Shown piece by piece: positions 8,667-18,700 of a stretch of DNA of 64,000 nucleotides. Location of the stretch: NCBI RefSeq assembly GCF_001692325.1, contig NZ_LXKN01000001.1, positions 310,001 through 374,000 of the forward strand. The letters are read 5' to 3'. Below the pieces are notes generated by a model. It did not search any database, was not told where the DNA came from, and saw only the letters and a program-made list of their open reading frames with translations. This DNA is from Rhizobium sp. AC27/96 (GTDB lineage: Bacteria; Pseudomonadota; Alphaproteobacteria; Rhizobiales; Rhizobiaceae). Made by a program: the position numbers and the translations under genes. The stretch's first letter is position 1. Each line of letters begins with the position of its first letter.

Positions 8667-11315
8667 TCACTCTTTCAGGATACGCTCCACAATGTCGCGC
8701 ACGTCGGTCGAAAGGTTGCCGGCGCGCTCGATTCGCAGCAGGGCGGAGCGGGCATGGTCGGCGCGCACCGGCTCCAGCAGGCGCCAGGAGCGCATGGAGG
8801 TCAGAATGCGTGCGGCAAGCTGCGGATTGCGCTGGTCGATATCGAGGATTTCATCGGCAAGAAGACTGTAGCCGGCGCCATCCGCGCGGCCGAAGCCTGT
8901 GGGGTTGGCGAATACGAAGGTGCCGAGCACGGCGCGCATGCGGTTCGGATTGGTGCGCTTGAACAGTGGCATGTCCATGAGCTGACGGATGCGGCCAAGT
9001 GCGCCCGGGCCGGGGATGCCGGCCTGGATGGCGAACCACTTGTCGACGACCAGGGCATTTTCGGAGAAGCGGTTGCGGAAATGCTCCAGCGCCGCTGCAG
9101 TCTCCGCCGTCTCGGGAAAGCGGTGCGCAAGAATGGTCAGCGCGGCGCTGAGATCGGTCATGTTATTTGCCGAATCGTAAGCGGCCTTTGCCCGGGCCGG
9201 CGTATCGTCCAGCAGCGACAGATAGGTGAGGGCGGTATTGCGCAGCGCTCTGCGGCCGGCGCTTGCGGCATCCGGGCTGAATGGGCCTGATGTCTGCATA
9301 CTCTCATAGAGCGCTGTAAAGATATCCTTGCCGGTCTCGGCGACCAACTTGAGGATCGCTTGACGGGCGGTATGGATGGCATCCGGATCGTTATCGCCGC
9401 CAAGCTCGCGACCGATGTCGGCTTCGCTCGGCAAGGCCAGCGCCTGAGCGCGGAAGGCCGGCTCAAGGCTGTCGTCGCTTGCCGCTGCCAGCAGCGCATC
9501 GATGAAGGCGGTATCGCAGGTGACGGCATTGCCCTGGCGCGCGTCGCGAGCCGCCTGCAGCAGATTGGGCAGCCCAAGGTCGATCAAAGCCTGCCAGCGA
9601 GCGAAATGGTCGGTCTCGTAGCGAGCGATTAGCGCCAGATCCCGTGCACTTTGATTGAATTGCAGGTTGATCGGCGTCGAGAAGCTGCGGTTGAGCGACA
9701 GGACCGGCCGCGACGGAATGCCGTGGAAGACCACCGTCTGCGCTTTTTCCGTGAGATGCAGCACATCATCGGTCAGTTCGGCGCCGGTCACGGAGGTCGG
9801 GACGATCGCAGCGCCGCTTTCGTCAATCAGCGCCAGGCGCAGGGGAATATGCAGCGGCTTCTTGGCCGTCTGGCCCGGCGTCGCCGGCTGCATTTGTTCC
9901 AGCGCCAGCGTGAAGGTCTTGGCGGCAGCATCATAGTCGCCCGAGGCGGTCACGAGAGGCGTGCCGGCCTGGTGATACCAAAGCGAAAACTGCGTGAGAT
10001 CGCGGTGGCTGACATCCTCGAAACATCTGACGAAATCTTCGATGGTGACAGCCTGTCCGTCGTGGCGATCGAAATAGAGATCCATGCCCTTCTTGAACAG
10101 CTCGCGGCCGAGCAGGGTGGCGACCATGCTGGTGACTTCGCTGCCCTTCTCGTAGACCGTCGTCGTGTAGAAATTGTTGATCTCGCGATAGGTTGTCGGG
10201 CGTACCGGATGGGCCAGCGGACCGCTATCCTCCGGAAACTGCTCCGACTTCAGATGACGAACCTCGGCGATGCGTGTGACCGGGCGCGAGCGCTGGTCGG
10301 CGGAAAATTCGTGGTCGCGATAGACCGTCAGGCCTTCCTTGAGGCAGAGCTGGAACCAGTCGCGGCAGGTGATGCGGTTGCCCGTCCAGTTGTGGAAATA
10401 TTCATGCGCGATGATCCGCTCAATATTGGCGTAGTCGGCGTCGGTGGCTGTGTCGGGATCGGCCAGGACATATTTGTCGTTGAAGACGTTGAGACCCTTG
10501 TTCTCCATCGCCCCCATGTTGAAGTCCGACACGGCAACGATCATGAAGATGTCGAGATCGTATTCGCGGCCGAACCGCTCTTCGTCCCACGCCATCGAGC
10601 GCTTCAAGGCATCCATGGCATAGGTCGCACGCTGCTCCTTGCCGTGCTCGACATAGATCTTCAAGGCCACTTCGCGGCCGGATATGGTCGTGAACGTATC
10701 CTCGACGACACCGAGGTCACCGGCGACGAGCGCGAAGAGGTAACTGGGCTTGGGATGCGGATCGAACCAGGCGGCGAAATGCCTGCCTTCGCCATAGCCG
10801 GCGCCGCCAAGAAAATTGCCGTTCGACAGCAGCAGCGGGTTTGCCGCCTTATCGGCGATGATGTTGACGGTATAGGGCGCGAGAACATCCGGCCGGTCGG
10901 GGAAATAGGTGATGCGGCGGAAGCCTTCGGCCTCGCACTGTGTGCAATAGACCCCACCGGTGCGGTAGAGGCCCATCAACTGCGTATTGGCCTCCGGATT
11001 GATCACCGTGGTGATCGTCAATTCGAAAGGGTTGCTTTCCGGCAGGCCGCGAATGGTCAGGCTGTCGGGCGAGGCTTCGTATCGGTCGGCCGGTACTTCG
11101 TCCTGATCGATGAGCAAGCCGGAAAGGACGAGTTCATCCCCATCGAGCACCAGCGGCGCTTTTGGATCGGTGCCCTCGCGGCGGTGAAAGATCAGCCGCG
11201 CCTCCACCTTGGTCTCGGTCGGATGCAGATCGAAGGTAAGGTCCACGCGTTCCAGAACGAAGTCGGTGGGACGATAGTCTGCCAGAGAAATGATCTGGCC
11301 GGTGTCTGTTCGCAT
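8667..11315 (-). CDS. pepN: Aminopeptidase N (M1 zinc metallopeptidase)
   Basis: This 882-residue cytosolic M1 peptidase removes N-terminal residues from peptides. The exopeptidase motif GAMEN is present, as is the zinc site HEYFHNW (His306, Glu307, His310) with the distal glutamate in LKEGLTVYRD. The N-terminal beta domain (about 1-190), catalytic domain (about 190-440), and beta-sandwich plus helical C-terminal domains match E. coli-type PepN. The ATG at 11315 has AGGA 6 nt upstream and is preferred to an in-frame TTG two codons earlier. It is monocistronic as far as can be seen. Confidence 0.96.
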   Translation of the reverse strand: MRTDTGQIISLADYRPTDFVLERVDLTFDLHPTETKVEARLIFHRREGTDPKAPLVLDGDELVLSGLLIDQDEVPADRYEASPDSLTIRGLPESNPFELTITTVINPEANTQLMGLYRTGGVYCTQCEAEGFRRITYFPDRPDVLAPYTVNIIADKAANPLLLSNGNFLGGAGYGEGRHFAAWFDPHPKPSYLFALVAGDLGVVEDTFTTISGREVALKIYVEHGKEQRATYAMDALKRSMAWDEERFGREYDLDIFMIVAVSDFNMGAMENKGLNVFNDKYVLADPDTATDADYANIERIIAHEYFHNWTGNRITCRDWFQLCLKEGLTVYRDHEFSADQRSRPVTRIAEVRHLKSEQFPEDSGPLAHPVRPTTYREINNFYTTTVYEKGSEVTSMVATLLGRELFKKGMDLYFDRHDGQAVTIEDFVRCFEDVSHRDLTQFSLWYHQAGTPLVTASGDYDAAAKTFTLALEQMQPATPGQTAKKPLHIPLRLALIDESGAAIVPTSVTGAELTDDVLHLTEKAQTVVFHGIPSRPVLSLNRSFSTPINLQFNQSARDLALIARYETDHFARWQALIDLGLPNLLQAARDARQGNAVTCDTAFIDALLAAASDDSLEPAFRAQALALPSEADIGRELGGDNDPDAIHTARQAILKLVAETGKDIFTALYESMQTSGPFSPDAASAGRRALRNTALTYLSLLDDTPARAKAAYDSANNMTDLSAALTILAHRFPETAETAAALEHFRNRFSENALVVDKWFAIQAGIPGPGALGRIRQLMDMPLFKRTNPNRMRAVLGTFVFANPTGFGRADGAGYSLLADEILDIDQRNPQLAARILTSMRSWRLLEPVRADHARSALLRIERAGNLSTDVRDIVERILKE

Positions 11316-11808
11316 GGTCAATCCTGATCAAGGCTTATGCTGTTCGGGTGCAATCCGAAGCGCTGCCCCGGGTTGAAGGTCGGCGCATCATTACATCGAA
11401 ATCTGAACCAAAGTTAAAGTCATATCATCACTCCATAATGTTTTGTCGCGGCACAGTAAGTATTCACTTGGTGAGCCAGTTTTCTTATCAGGGCAGGCAC
11501 CACTTTTGGATGTATATCCAATGTTTCGTTTGCATTACCCATCTGTTTTTACGGGTGCTTACGCGGTTGTTGCCGTGGGAATTGACGGCCTATCGTTGCT
11601 GTGCTGTCTTCTGGAAACATCATATTCGGCCAGAGGGCAGTTACTTAGAGTAAATTATTTGTTTAACCTCTTGCGATAAAAGGCCCTCTGCATAACTATA
11701 GCATGCTATTAGATGTTGGAATTATGATCGATTCCAGTGAACTCGTTCACAAAAATGAAACATCCTCCCTTTGTTGATAATTGAAATGGGCACCCCAAGG
11801 AGGCCCGA
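11316..11808. other. Intergenic region, relatively AT-rich, no gene recognised
   Basis: The 490 bp between pepN and the next gene are visibly richer in A and T than the flanks. Two overlapping ORFs of about 80-100 codons exist on the plus strand, but neither has a convincing ribosome-binding site or recognisable protein features. It should contain the divergent promoters of pepN and the 11809 gene. Confidence 0.4.
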
Positions 11809-12684
11809 TTGAGCTTTTCCATCGAGCAGCTTGCTCGTCATCCCAAATTTCTCGTGGCGCTCCGCTTTCTCGCGGAAGCGTTGCGAAATCGCTATGACCA
11901 TGGCCCCAGGATCGCGCGTGTACTCGCTTCGCATCAGCGCTGGCTGCTTACCCAGACGGCCTACGCGCTTCATCTTGAGTACAACCCGGCCCTGCCTGGC
12001 TCCGGGCTGACCGTTGTCGGTCTTCGTGATCTGATTACGCATCATCGCGTTGCCAGCCGCAATACCGTTTTGAGCTTCGTCGACGAATTGCTCAACTATC
12101 GCTTCATCATGCTCGCTCCCGGCCATACCAGGCGTCCGCGGCGTTATGTGCCGGCCGAAATTAGTCACACGGCGATGTTCGGGTGGTATCTATCCAATCT
12201 GGCGGCGCTCGATCTGCTTGACGATGGTGGCCGGGCCGCAGCGCTGGCCTCGTCTCCGGCATTGCTGGATCTGGCGCAGCCGCGCATGGCACGCCATTGC
12301 CTGGACACGGAAGTCTGGCGCGAGCCGCCGGAATGCATTGGCCTGTTTCTCTGGACGGAGGCAGGCGGTCTCGTCGTCGACTACATCATATCGCAAATGG
12401 ATTTGACGAACGAGAATGCGGATCGAATCGATATCGGGCGCGTCGATGCGCGCGCCCTTGCTGCACATTTCATGATATCGCGCACTCATCTGCAGCGTCT
12501 CTTGCGCAAATCGGCCGATCGCGGCGACATTGGCTGGCACGACGAAGCCAAGAAGACGCGCATGTGGATATCGCGCCATTTCCTGGATCAATATTGCGGA
12601 TGGCAGGCGGTAAAGCTGGCGGCCGTCGACGAGGCTTTCGCCTGGGCTCTGTCCGTCACGGCAGGCAATGATCCGAAGCAATGA
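11809..12684 (+). CDS. Conserved-looking protein of unknown function, possible DNA-binding protein
   Basis: I do not recognise this 291-residue protein. The start appears to be TTG, chosen because a strong AAGGAGG lies just upstream; no better ATG is present. The product has no signal peptide or membrane segment and is rich in Arg, His and Ala. Two segments, about 75-105 (VASRNTVLSFVDELLNYRF) and 225-250 (AHFMISRTHLQRLLRKSADR), look like helix-turn-helix or winged-helix recognition regions, which would suit a transcription factor. That is inference from pattern only. It stands alone between intergenic regions. Confidence 0.7.
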   Translation: MSFSIEQLARHPKFLVALRFLAEALRNRYDHGPRIARVLASHQRWLLTQTAYALHLEYNPALPGSGLTVVGLRDLITHHRVASRNTVLSFVDELLNYRFIMLAPGHTRRPRRYVPAEISHTAMFGWYLSNLAALDLLDDGGRAAALASSPALLDLAQPRMARHCLDTEVWREPPECIGLFLWTEAGGLVVDYIISQMDLTNENADRIDIGRVDARALAAHFMISRTHLQRLLRKSADRGDIGWHDEAKKTRMWISRHFLDQYCGWQAVKLAAVDEAFAWALSVTAGNDPKQ

Positions 12685-12783
12685 TGTGATGGGAATATTG
12701 GCGAGGTCCTGGCCTAGCTCTTCAGGCGCTGCCGTCAGGGCAGGGCATGATCGCGGGCTTGCTGATCCCCTCGGCTGGATTTC

Positions 12784-12948
12784 CTAGAGGGGAATACCGG
12801 TCGCTGCTGCCCGTGCCGGGCTTGCGTCTCGGCAGTCGTCCTTCCGAAGGCCGCGCGCCCGTTCGAATTCCTCGGCTGCCCGCACCGCGGAGCCGATATG
12901 GCCGACCGAACCGAAGAGAGTGATAAGCGAACGCAAACCCGAAGACAT
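12784..12948 (-). CDS. Possible small protein, 54 residues
   Basis: The ORF starts at an ATG preceded by AGGA at about 6 nt and encodes a short protein (LRSLITLFGSVGHIGSAVRA), with an amphipathic N-terminal half and a charged C-terminal half. The style resembles small rhizobial proteins of unknown function, but I cannot name a family. An overlapping ORF in another frame (12722-12955) is less convincing. It lies 60 bp downstream of another small ORF on the same strand. It could be chance. Confidence 0.35.
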   Translation of the reverse strand: MSSGLRSLITLFGSVGHIGSAVRAAEEFERARGLRKDDCRDASPARAAATGIPL

Positions 12949-13008
12949 GATGCAATTCCTGGAAAACAAAGTGGTGTGCCGTGCAGACGCGACTTTCGCG
13001 CCTGTTAA

Positions 13009-13200
13009 TCAGCAGGCGCGGAAATCGGCGAAAATGACGGCTGGACGGCCGATGCGGGCCGAAACGCCTGTTCCTCGCGCAGTCATCTGCTCATTGGCGG
13101 CGATGCCGAGGTTGCGATGTCCGTTTATGGCGCGCACGGGATCGATGGCGCGGCGCAGGGTATCAAACCCGCAGTGTATAGGGCGAAAACGTGCAGTCAT
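13009..13200 (-). CDS. Possible small protein, 63 residues
   Basis: The ORF begins MTARFRPIHCGFDTLRRAID at an ATG with AAAGGAA about 9 nt upstream. It has no membrane segment and no recognised domain. A repeated TTGCAATGCA motif and a TATATA-like -10 lie in the 70 bp upstream, which supports a transcribed gene here. Plus-strand ORF 12920-13261 overlaps it without a ribosome-binding site. Coding status is uncertain. Confidence 0.35.
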   Translation of the reverse strand: MTARFRPIHCGFDTLRRAIDPVRAINGHRNLGIAANEQMTARGTGVSARIGRPAVIFADFRAC

Positions 13201-13244
13201 TGCCTTGGTTCCTTTAGAGATTCCTCCCAAGACACTGCTATATA

Positions 13245-13273
13245 TTGCAATGCAACATTGAGTTTGCAATGCA
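13245..13273. promoter_or_regulatory. Direct repeat of TTGCAATGCA, possible operator
   Basis: TTGCAATGCAA at 13245-13255 and TTGCAATGCA at 13264-13273 are 19 bp apart, start to start, beside a TATATA (13239-13244 region) that could be the -10 of the minus-strand small gene. The first copy is itself palindromic (TTGCA/TGCAA). Confidence 0.35.
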
Positions 13274-13340
13274 CAACACCGAAAGACTGGCATGCAACTA
13301 GTTCATAGCTTATGTCATTTTTCGTTAATGTACGCGAAAA

Positions 13341-14228
13341 TCAGCCTAATATTTCGGCGCCGAGATGATTCTTGAAGGCCAGTAGATCATTCCATGCCAG
13401 CCGCTTGTTGATGGGCGCGGTAAGCAATTCCTGGGGATGAAGGCTGGCAATCGCCGGTATCGTTCGGCCGAGAATGTCGATATCGCGCCATTGCCCGCGC
13501 AGGCCGTGAATGGTTTCGGCGCTTCCGAAAAAGTGGCGCGCGGTGAAATTTCCAAGCAACAGCAAGGCTTTCGGTTCGGCAAGCGCGATCTGCCGTTCTA
13601 TGAACGGGCGGCATATCTCGATTTCCGGGGCGGAGGGTGCGCGGTTGCCCGGCGGACGCCATGGGATGACGTTGGTCAGCAGGATATTGTCTCGCTGCAG
13701 GCCGATAGCTGCCAGCATCTTGTCGAGCAACAGTCCGGCACGACCGGCAAACGGCGCGCCCTCCCGATCGTCATCGGCACTTGGCATTGGGCCGATCACC
13801 ATGACCCGGCCTTCCGCCGTGCCGCTTGCAAAGATCGTCGAGCGGGCGCTGTTCTTGAGATTGCAGCTGCTGAAGGCCTCGAGCGCAGTCTTCAGCTCGC
13901 CGAGTGACCGCGCGCTTTCAGCCGCGAATCGGGCTTGTTCGACAGCCTGCTCGTCGGGGATGGCGGGCGTATTGCGTGGCGCCGGCGCCGGCGAGGCGAC
14001 CGCGGGCTTGGCAGCCTGACGTCGGTCCGGCTGTGCCTTTGCGGCAGGCGGCGGCGCCTCGGCTCGCGGCTGTGGCGCTCTTGCACCCTGTCGTGCGGCA
14101 CGCATGGCCTCGAATTCGGCGAACCGATCGACCGGCTGTTCTTCCAGCAGCCAATCGACACCGGCATCCGCATGAAAATGCAGAAGGGCGGCAAGCTCGG
14201 CCGGTGTGAGGTCGCTGGCGGAAATCAT
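13341..14228 (-). CDS. Family-4-like uracil-DNA glycosylase with a degenerate iron-sulfur site
   Basis: The 295-residue product has an unconserved Pro/Ala-rich region (about 25-100) and then a UDG fold: VMVIGPMPSADDDREGAPFAGRAG, RPPGNRAPSAPEI, LLLLGNFTAR and SLHPQELL. It would excise uracil from DNA. Family-4 enzymes carry four cluster cysteines spaced CxxC, then about 69 and 16 residues. The equivalent positions here are Phe119, Cys122, Trp190 and Cys206, so two of four ligands are missing. The catalytic GEAPG motif reads GPMPS. A WRPPGNR variant is, to my recollection, common in alphaproteobacteria. It lies 55 bp downstream of the Hsp70-like gene on the same strand. Confidence 0.82.
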   Translation of the reverse strand: MISASDLTPAELAALLHFHADAGVDWLLEEQPVDRFAEFEAMRAARQGARAPQPRAEAPPPAAKAQPDRRQAAKPAVASPAPAPRNTPAIPDEQAVEQARFAAESARSLGELKTALEAFSSCNLKNSARSTIFASGTAEGRVMVIGPMPSADDDREGAPFAGRAGLLLDKMLAAIGLQRDNILLTNVIPWRPPGNRAPSAPEIEICRPFIERQIALAEPKALLLLGNFTARHFFGSAETIHGLRGQWRDIDILGRTIPAIASLHPQELLTAPINKRLAWNDLLAFKNHLGAEILG

Positions 14229-14283
14229 GGGGCAACTCTAGCCAAAGCGGCGCGCGAGCGAAAGGGCAGGGGTGCTTGCTATC

Positions 14284-15573
14284 TCACGCCGTCCACTGGG
14301 CGATATCTTCACGTTCGCCGATCAGGGCAAGTCCGTGCGCGATCGACAGGAGTTCGCCACCCGTCTCGATGCGTTCCTGGCCGAAACGCTCGGTGAAGAT
14401 GCGCCGCACCGCCGGCACGAAGGACGTACCGCCGGTCAGGAACACCTTGTCGATTGCTTCGGGCGGTGTGTTGGTCGTTGTCAGCACGTCGTCCAGCGCC
14501 CCTTCGATTCGGGCCAGATCTTCTGCGATCCAGCTTTCGAAATCGGCGCGGCGAACCTGTCTGTGGCCTGCCTTGCCGAGCGGCGGGAAGTTGAATTCGG
14601 CTTCTTCCTGAGAAGAAAGCGCCATCTTCGTTGCCGACACGGCCTGGTAGAGCGGATAGCCCTCATCATGCTCGACGAGCTCAATGAAGGTCTCCAGCTT
14701 CTCGGGCTCCAGGCTGCTGCGCACCAGCGTCTTCAGATCGGCATATTCGCGCGAGGTCTTGAAGATCGAAAGCTGGTTCCAGCGGCCGAAGTTGGCGTAA
14801 TAGGAGTTCGGCATTTCCAGAAGCTTGTCGAAGCTCCGGAAGTAGCTGCCCTTGCCGATTGCCGGCGAGACGATGTTGTCGATCATCCGGAAGTCGAAGT
14901 GATCGCCGGCGATGCCGACACCGGAATGGCCGATCGGGTTGGCGGTGAGCTTTCCGGCATGGGTCTCGAAGCGGATGAGCGAATAGTCGGTCGTGCCGCC
15001 ACCGAAGTCGGCAACCAGTACCGTCGCATCCTTTTTCAGATGCTGGGCGAAGTAGAAGGCCGCCGCCACCGGTTCGTAGACATAGTGGATTTCGGGAAAG
15101 CCGAAGCGGGAGAGGGCCTCATTGTAGCGCTCCGTGGCGAGCGCCGGGTCCGGATTGGCGCCGGCAAAATGCACCGGCCGCCCGGCCACGATGCGCGAGA
15201 CGTCGGTTGGCCAGCCGTCTTCGGCATAGGCGCGCAGGCGCCGGACGAATATTTCCATCAGATCTTCGAAACGATGGCGCTTGGCGTAAATCAGCGTGCC
15301 CTGGAAAAGCGCGCTTGCCGCAAAGGTCTTGATCGACTGCAGAAAGCGACAGTCGCCGGGATTGTCGATGAACTGTCGGATGGCCGCATGCCCGGCCTCG
15401 ACCTTCAGCGCCGCGGCACCCAGCCCCGGATCCTTCATGAAGGAGAGCGCCGTGCGCATGCTATCGGTGGTGCCTGCTGCACTATTGAAGGCGACGGACC
15501 GTGTGTCGGGTCCATCGGCCATCGCCAGAACCGTGTTCGTCGTGCCAAAGTCGAAACCAAGCGCCCGAGCCAT
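14284..15573 (-). CDS. yegD: YegD-type Hsp70-family ATPase
   Basis: The 429-residue protein consists of an actin-like Hsp70 nucleotide-binding domain only. It opens with ALGFDFGTTNTVLAMA (phosphate-1 loop), has VLVADFGGGTTDYSLI (phosphate-2) near 200 and FLTGGTSFVPAVRR (adenosine motif) near 380. The peptide-binding beta domain and helical lid of DnaK are absent, as in E. coli YegD, whose role is not established. AAGGGAG lies 8 nt before the ATG. It is likely co-transcribed with the glycosylase gene downstream. Confidence 0.88.
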   Translation of the reverse strand: MARALGFDFGTTNTVLAMADGPDTRSVAFNSAAGTTDSMRTALSFMKDPGLGAAALKVEAGHAAIRQFIDNPGDCRFLQSIKTFAASALFQGTLIYAKRHRFEDLMEIFVRRLRAYAEDGWPTDVSRIVAGRPVHFAGANPDPALATERYNEALSRFGFPEIHYVYEPVAAAFYFAQHLKKDATVLVADFGGGTTDYSLIRFETHAGKLTANPIGHSGVGIAGDHFDFRMIDNIVSPAIGKGSYFRSFDKLLEMPNSYYANFGRWNQLSIFKTSREYADLKTLVRSSLEPEKLETFIELVEHDEGYPLYQAVSATKMALSSQEEAEFNFPPLGKAGHRQVRRADFESWIAEDLARIEGALDDVLTTTNTPPEAIDKVFLTGGTSFVPAVRRIFTERFGQERIETGGELLSIAHGLALIGEREDIAQWTA

Positions 15574-15743
15574 GCCCGCACTCCCTTCCGTCGAAATTTT
15601 CTGGATTGGGGCGAAACCCCTGTGAGGCGCGAGACGCGCCCTTGTCGCAAAGAGCGCGCCTCATGCCATGGCTGGGCAGCAAGTGCAAGACTTGGCGGCG
15701 GTTTTATTCGGCCCGTCTGCAATTCTGGTCTTGTCAAACGAAA

Positions 15744-15763
15744 CGGGCGCCTCTCGGCGCCCG
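15744..15763 (-). terminator. Stem-loop after the RND operon
   Basis: CGGGCGCC-TCTC-GGCGCCCG is a perfect 8-bp stem just beyond the transporter stop. On the minus strand it is followed by GTTTCGTTTG, a modest T-rich tail. Confidence 0.6.
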
Positions 15764-15769
15764 GTCCCG

Positions 15770-18700
15770 TTATTCGGCGGCAATCGCCGTCGGTGGTTCT
15801 TTGTGATGCTGGTCCTTGTCCTTGCGCTTCCCGAGGCGACCCAGGAAGTCGTTCAGGCGGTTCATCTCGAGGAAGATAACCGGCGTGATGAACAGCGTCA
15901 GAAGCTGCGAGACCACCAGGCCACCGACAACGGCGACGCCGAGCGGCTGGCGCAGCTCCGAGCTGGCGCCACCACCGACCGCGATCGGCAGCGCACCAAG
16001 CAGGGCGCAGAAGGTCGTCATCATGATCGGGCGGAAACGGCGAACGCAGGCTTCATGGATCGCTTCCCCGGGTGATATGACGGGACTCGATCGAAGCGTT
16101 TCCAGCGCCACGTCGATCATCATGATCGCGTTTTTCTTGACGATACCGATCAGCATCAGCAAGCCGATGAGCGCGATGATCGACAGGTCGAAGCCGAAGA
16201 GCTTCAGGGCGAGCAGGGCGCCGAGGGCTGCGGCCGGCAGACCGGACAGAATGGTCAGCGGGTGGATGAAGCTTTCATACAGAACGCCAAGCACCACATA
16301 GATCGTCAACACGGCAGCCAGGATCAGATATGGCGTGCTGCCCTGCGATTGCTGGAAGATCTGGGCGGTGCCGCCGTAGGACGTAAAAATGTCCGCCGGC
16401 ATGTTGATGTCCTTCTTGATCTGGTCGATCCGCGCCGTGGCATCGCCAAGTGCTTCGTTGGCCGGCAGGTTGAAGGACACCGTGGTCGAGACGAGCTGGC
16501 CGGTCTGGTTGATGGTGACCGGGCCGGTTGTGCGCTCGATATGTGCGAAGGCCGATAGTGGAACCTGGTCGCCCTTTGCAGACGTTACATGGATGCGCGA
16601 CAGCTTCTGGTCGTCCCATGGCTGATTTGCATCATATTCGATGATGACGTCGTAGCTGTCGCCAGTCGACTGGATCTGTGCGGCGGCGTAGTCGCTGAAG
16701 GCCTCTTCAAGCGTGGTACGCAGCAGGTTGTTGTTGATGCCATAGGCAGCCGCCTTCTCCGTATCGACCACGATATTGGCCTGCAACGCGTTGTATTGCG
16801 CGTCAGTGGTCACATCGGTGAAGCTTGGATCCTTGCGCATCTCCTGCAGCATCTTATTGGCCCACTGGTTCGTCAGATCAGCGTTCAGTGCCTGGATGAT
16901 AAGCTGATACTGGCTGGCAGTCTGGCGTCCGCCGAAGCGAAGGCTTTGCTGAGGATTGATGAAGACCTGGATGCCTGGGATCTTGGCGACTGCGGCGCGC
17001 ATCTCGCGCAATGTCTGGTCGAGCGGCGGACGATCCTTCTTGTCCTTCAGCTGCGCGTAGATCGTACCGTTGTTGAGCGTCTGGCGAGCGCTGGCGCCGA
17101 CAACCGACATGACATGCTGGACGGCCGGGTTCGCCTTGATCGCCTCGGCGGCCTGGTTCTGCAGGTCACGCATCGCCGGATAGGAAATATCCTGGCGGGC
17201 GCGCGTGGAAATCTGCAGTCGGCCGATGTCTTCCTGCGGGAAGAAACTGGCTGGTAGAGTCAGGAAGAGGTAGGCCGAGAGCGCGACCGAGGCAAGGAAG
17301 CTTCCAAGCACGATGTAGCGATGGCGAATGCACCATTCGACACCCTTGCCGTAATTGACCTCAGTCCAGTTAAAGCCCTTGTTGAAGAGGCGTACCGGCA
17401 GGGGAGGATGGCTGTGGGCGCTGGAGAGACGCGAGCCGAGCATCGGCGTAACGGTTAGCGAGACAATCGCCGACGATACGATGGCGATTGCGACGACCAT
17501 GCCGAATTCGTTGAAGATACGGCCAACGACCCCGCCCATCAGCAGGATTGGGATGAACACGGCGATGAGCGAGATCGACATCGAGATGATCGTATAGCTG
17601 ACCTCGGCCGCGCCCTGGATGGCCGCCTGCCGCACAGGCATGCCTTCTTCCATGTGCCGCAGAATGTTCTCCAGCATGACGATGGCGTCGTCCACCACGA
17701 GCCCCACCGCGATCGTCAATCCGAGCAGTGAGATGTTGTCGACGCTGTAGCCGAGCACATACATCATGCCGAAGGTTGATATCAGTGAAAGAGGTACGGC
17801 GAGACCGGGGATAATCGTTGCCGTCACATGGCCCGTGAACAGGTAGATGACGAGAACGACGAGGCCGATGGTCAGCATCAAGGTAAACTTGACGTCCGAA
17901 ATGGCCTCGCGGATCGGCTGGGCCGAGTCGTTCATGACAGTCATTTTGACGGAAGCCGGCATTTCGGCATGCAGCTTCGGCAGTGTCTTGTTGACGGCAT
18001 CGACGACATCGACGGTATTGGCATCGGGCTGGCGTTGAATAGCCAGGATGATCGCCCGCTGGCCATCATACCAACTGCCGATATTCTGGTTTTCGACGCT
18101 GTCCTGAACGTCGGCGACATCGCCGAGGTGAATGGGATTGCCATTGGGATTGGCGATCACAAGCGTGCGAAACTCGTCGGCGTTGACGCGCTGCGTATCC
18201 GCATTGATCGTCATGCTCTGTGCTGCGTCCTGCAGCGTACCCACCGGGACCTGGTTGTTGGCGTTGACAACGGCTGTATTGACCGTGTCGATACCGATGC
18301 CGCGATCCAGCAGCTTATTGGGGTCGACGTCGATGCGCACCGCGTAGGTCTGCGCGCCGTTCACGGTCACTTCGGCGACGCCGGGCAATGTCGAGATCGA
18401 CGGAGCGATGATGTTCTCGGCGATATCGTCGAGCTTGCTGCGCTGCAGGGTGTCGCTCTGTACGGCGATCAGCATGACGGGCGCGTCGGCCGGATTGGTC
18501 TTCCTGTAGCTTGGCGGGGTGGTCAGGTTATTGGGAAGTTTTCTTTGCGCGGTCGAGATCGCCGCCTGCACGTCACCGGCGGCGGCATCGATGCTTCGGT
18601 CGAGATTGAACTGCAGCACGATGCTGGTATTGCCAAGCGAATTTGTCGAAGAAATTTCGCTGATGCCGGGGATCGTCTCAAACTGTTTGATCAGCGGCGT

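Noticed and set aside
9651..11327. 558-codon plus-strand ORF
   Set aside because: Antisense to pepN, whose catalytic motifs are intact on the other strand.
11348..11679. Overlapping ORFs of about 100 and 78 codons in the pepN-11809 gap
   Set aside because: AT-rich sequence, no ribosome-binding site and no recognisable features; coding cannot be supported.
14272..15879. 535-codon plus-strand ORF
   Set aside because: Antisense to the YegD-type gene; no recognisable domain.
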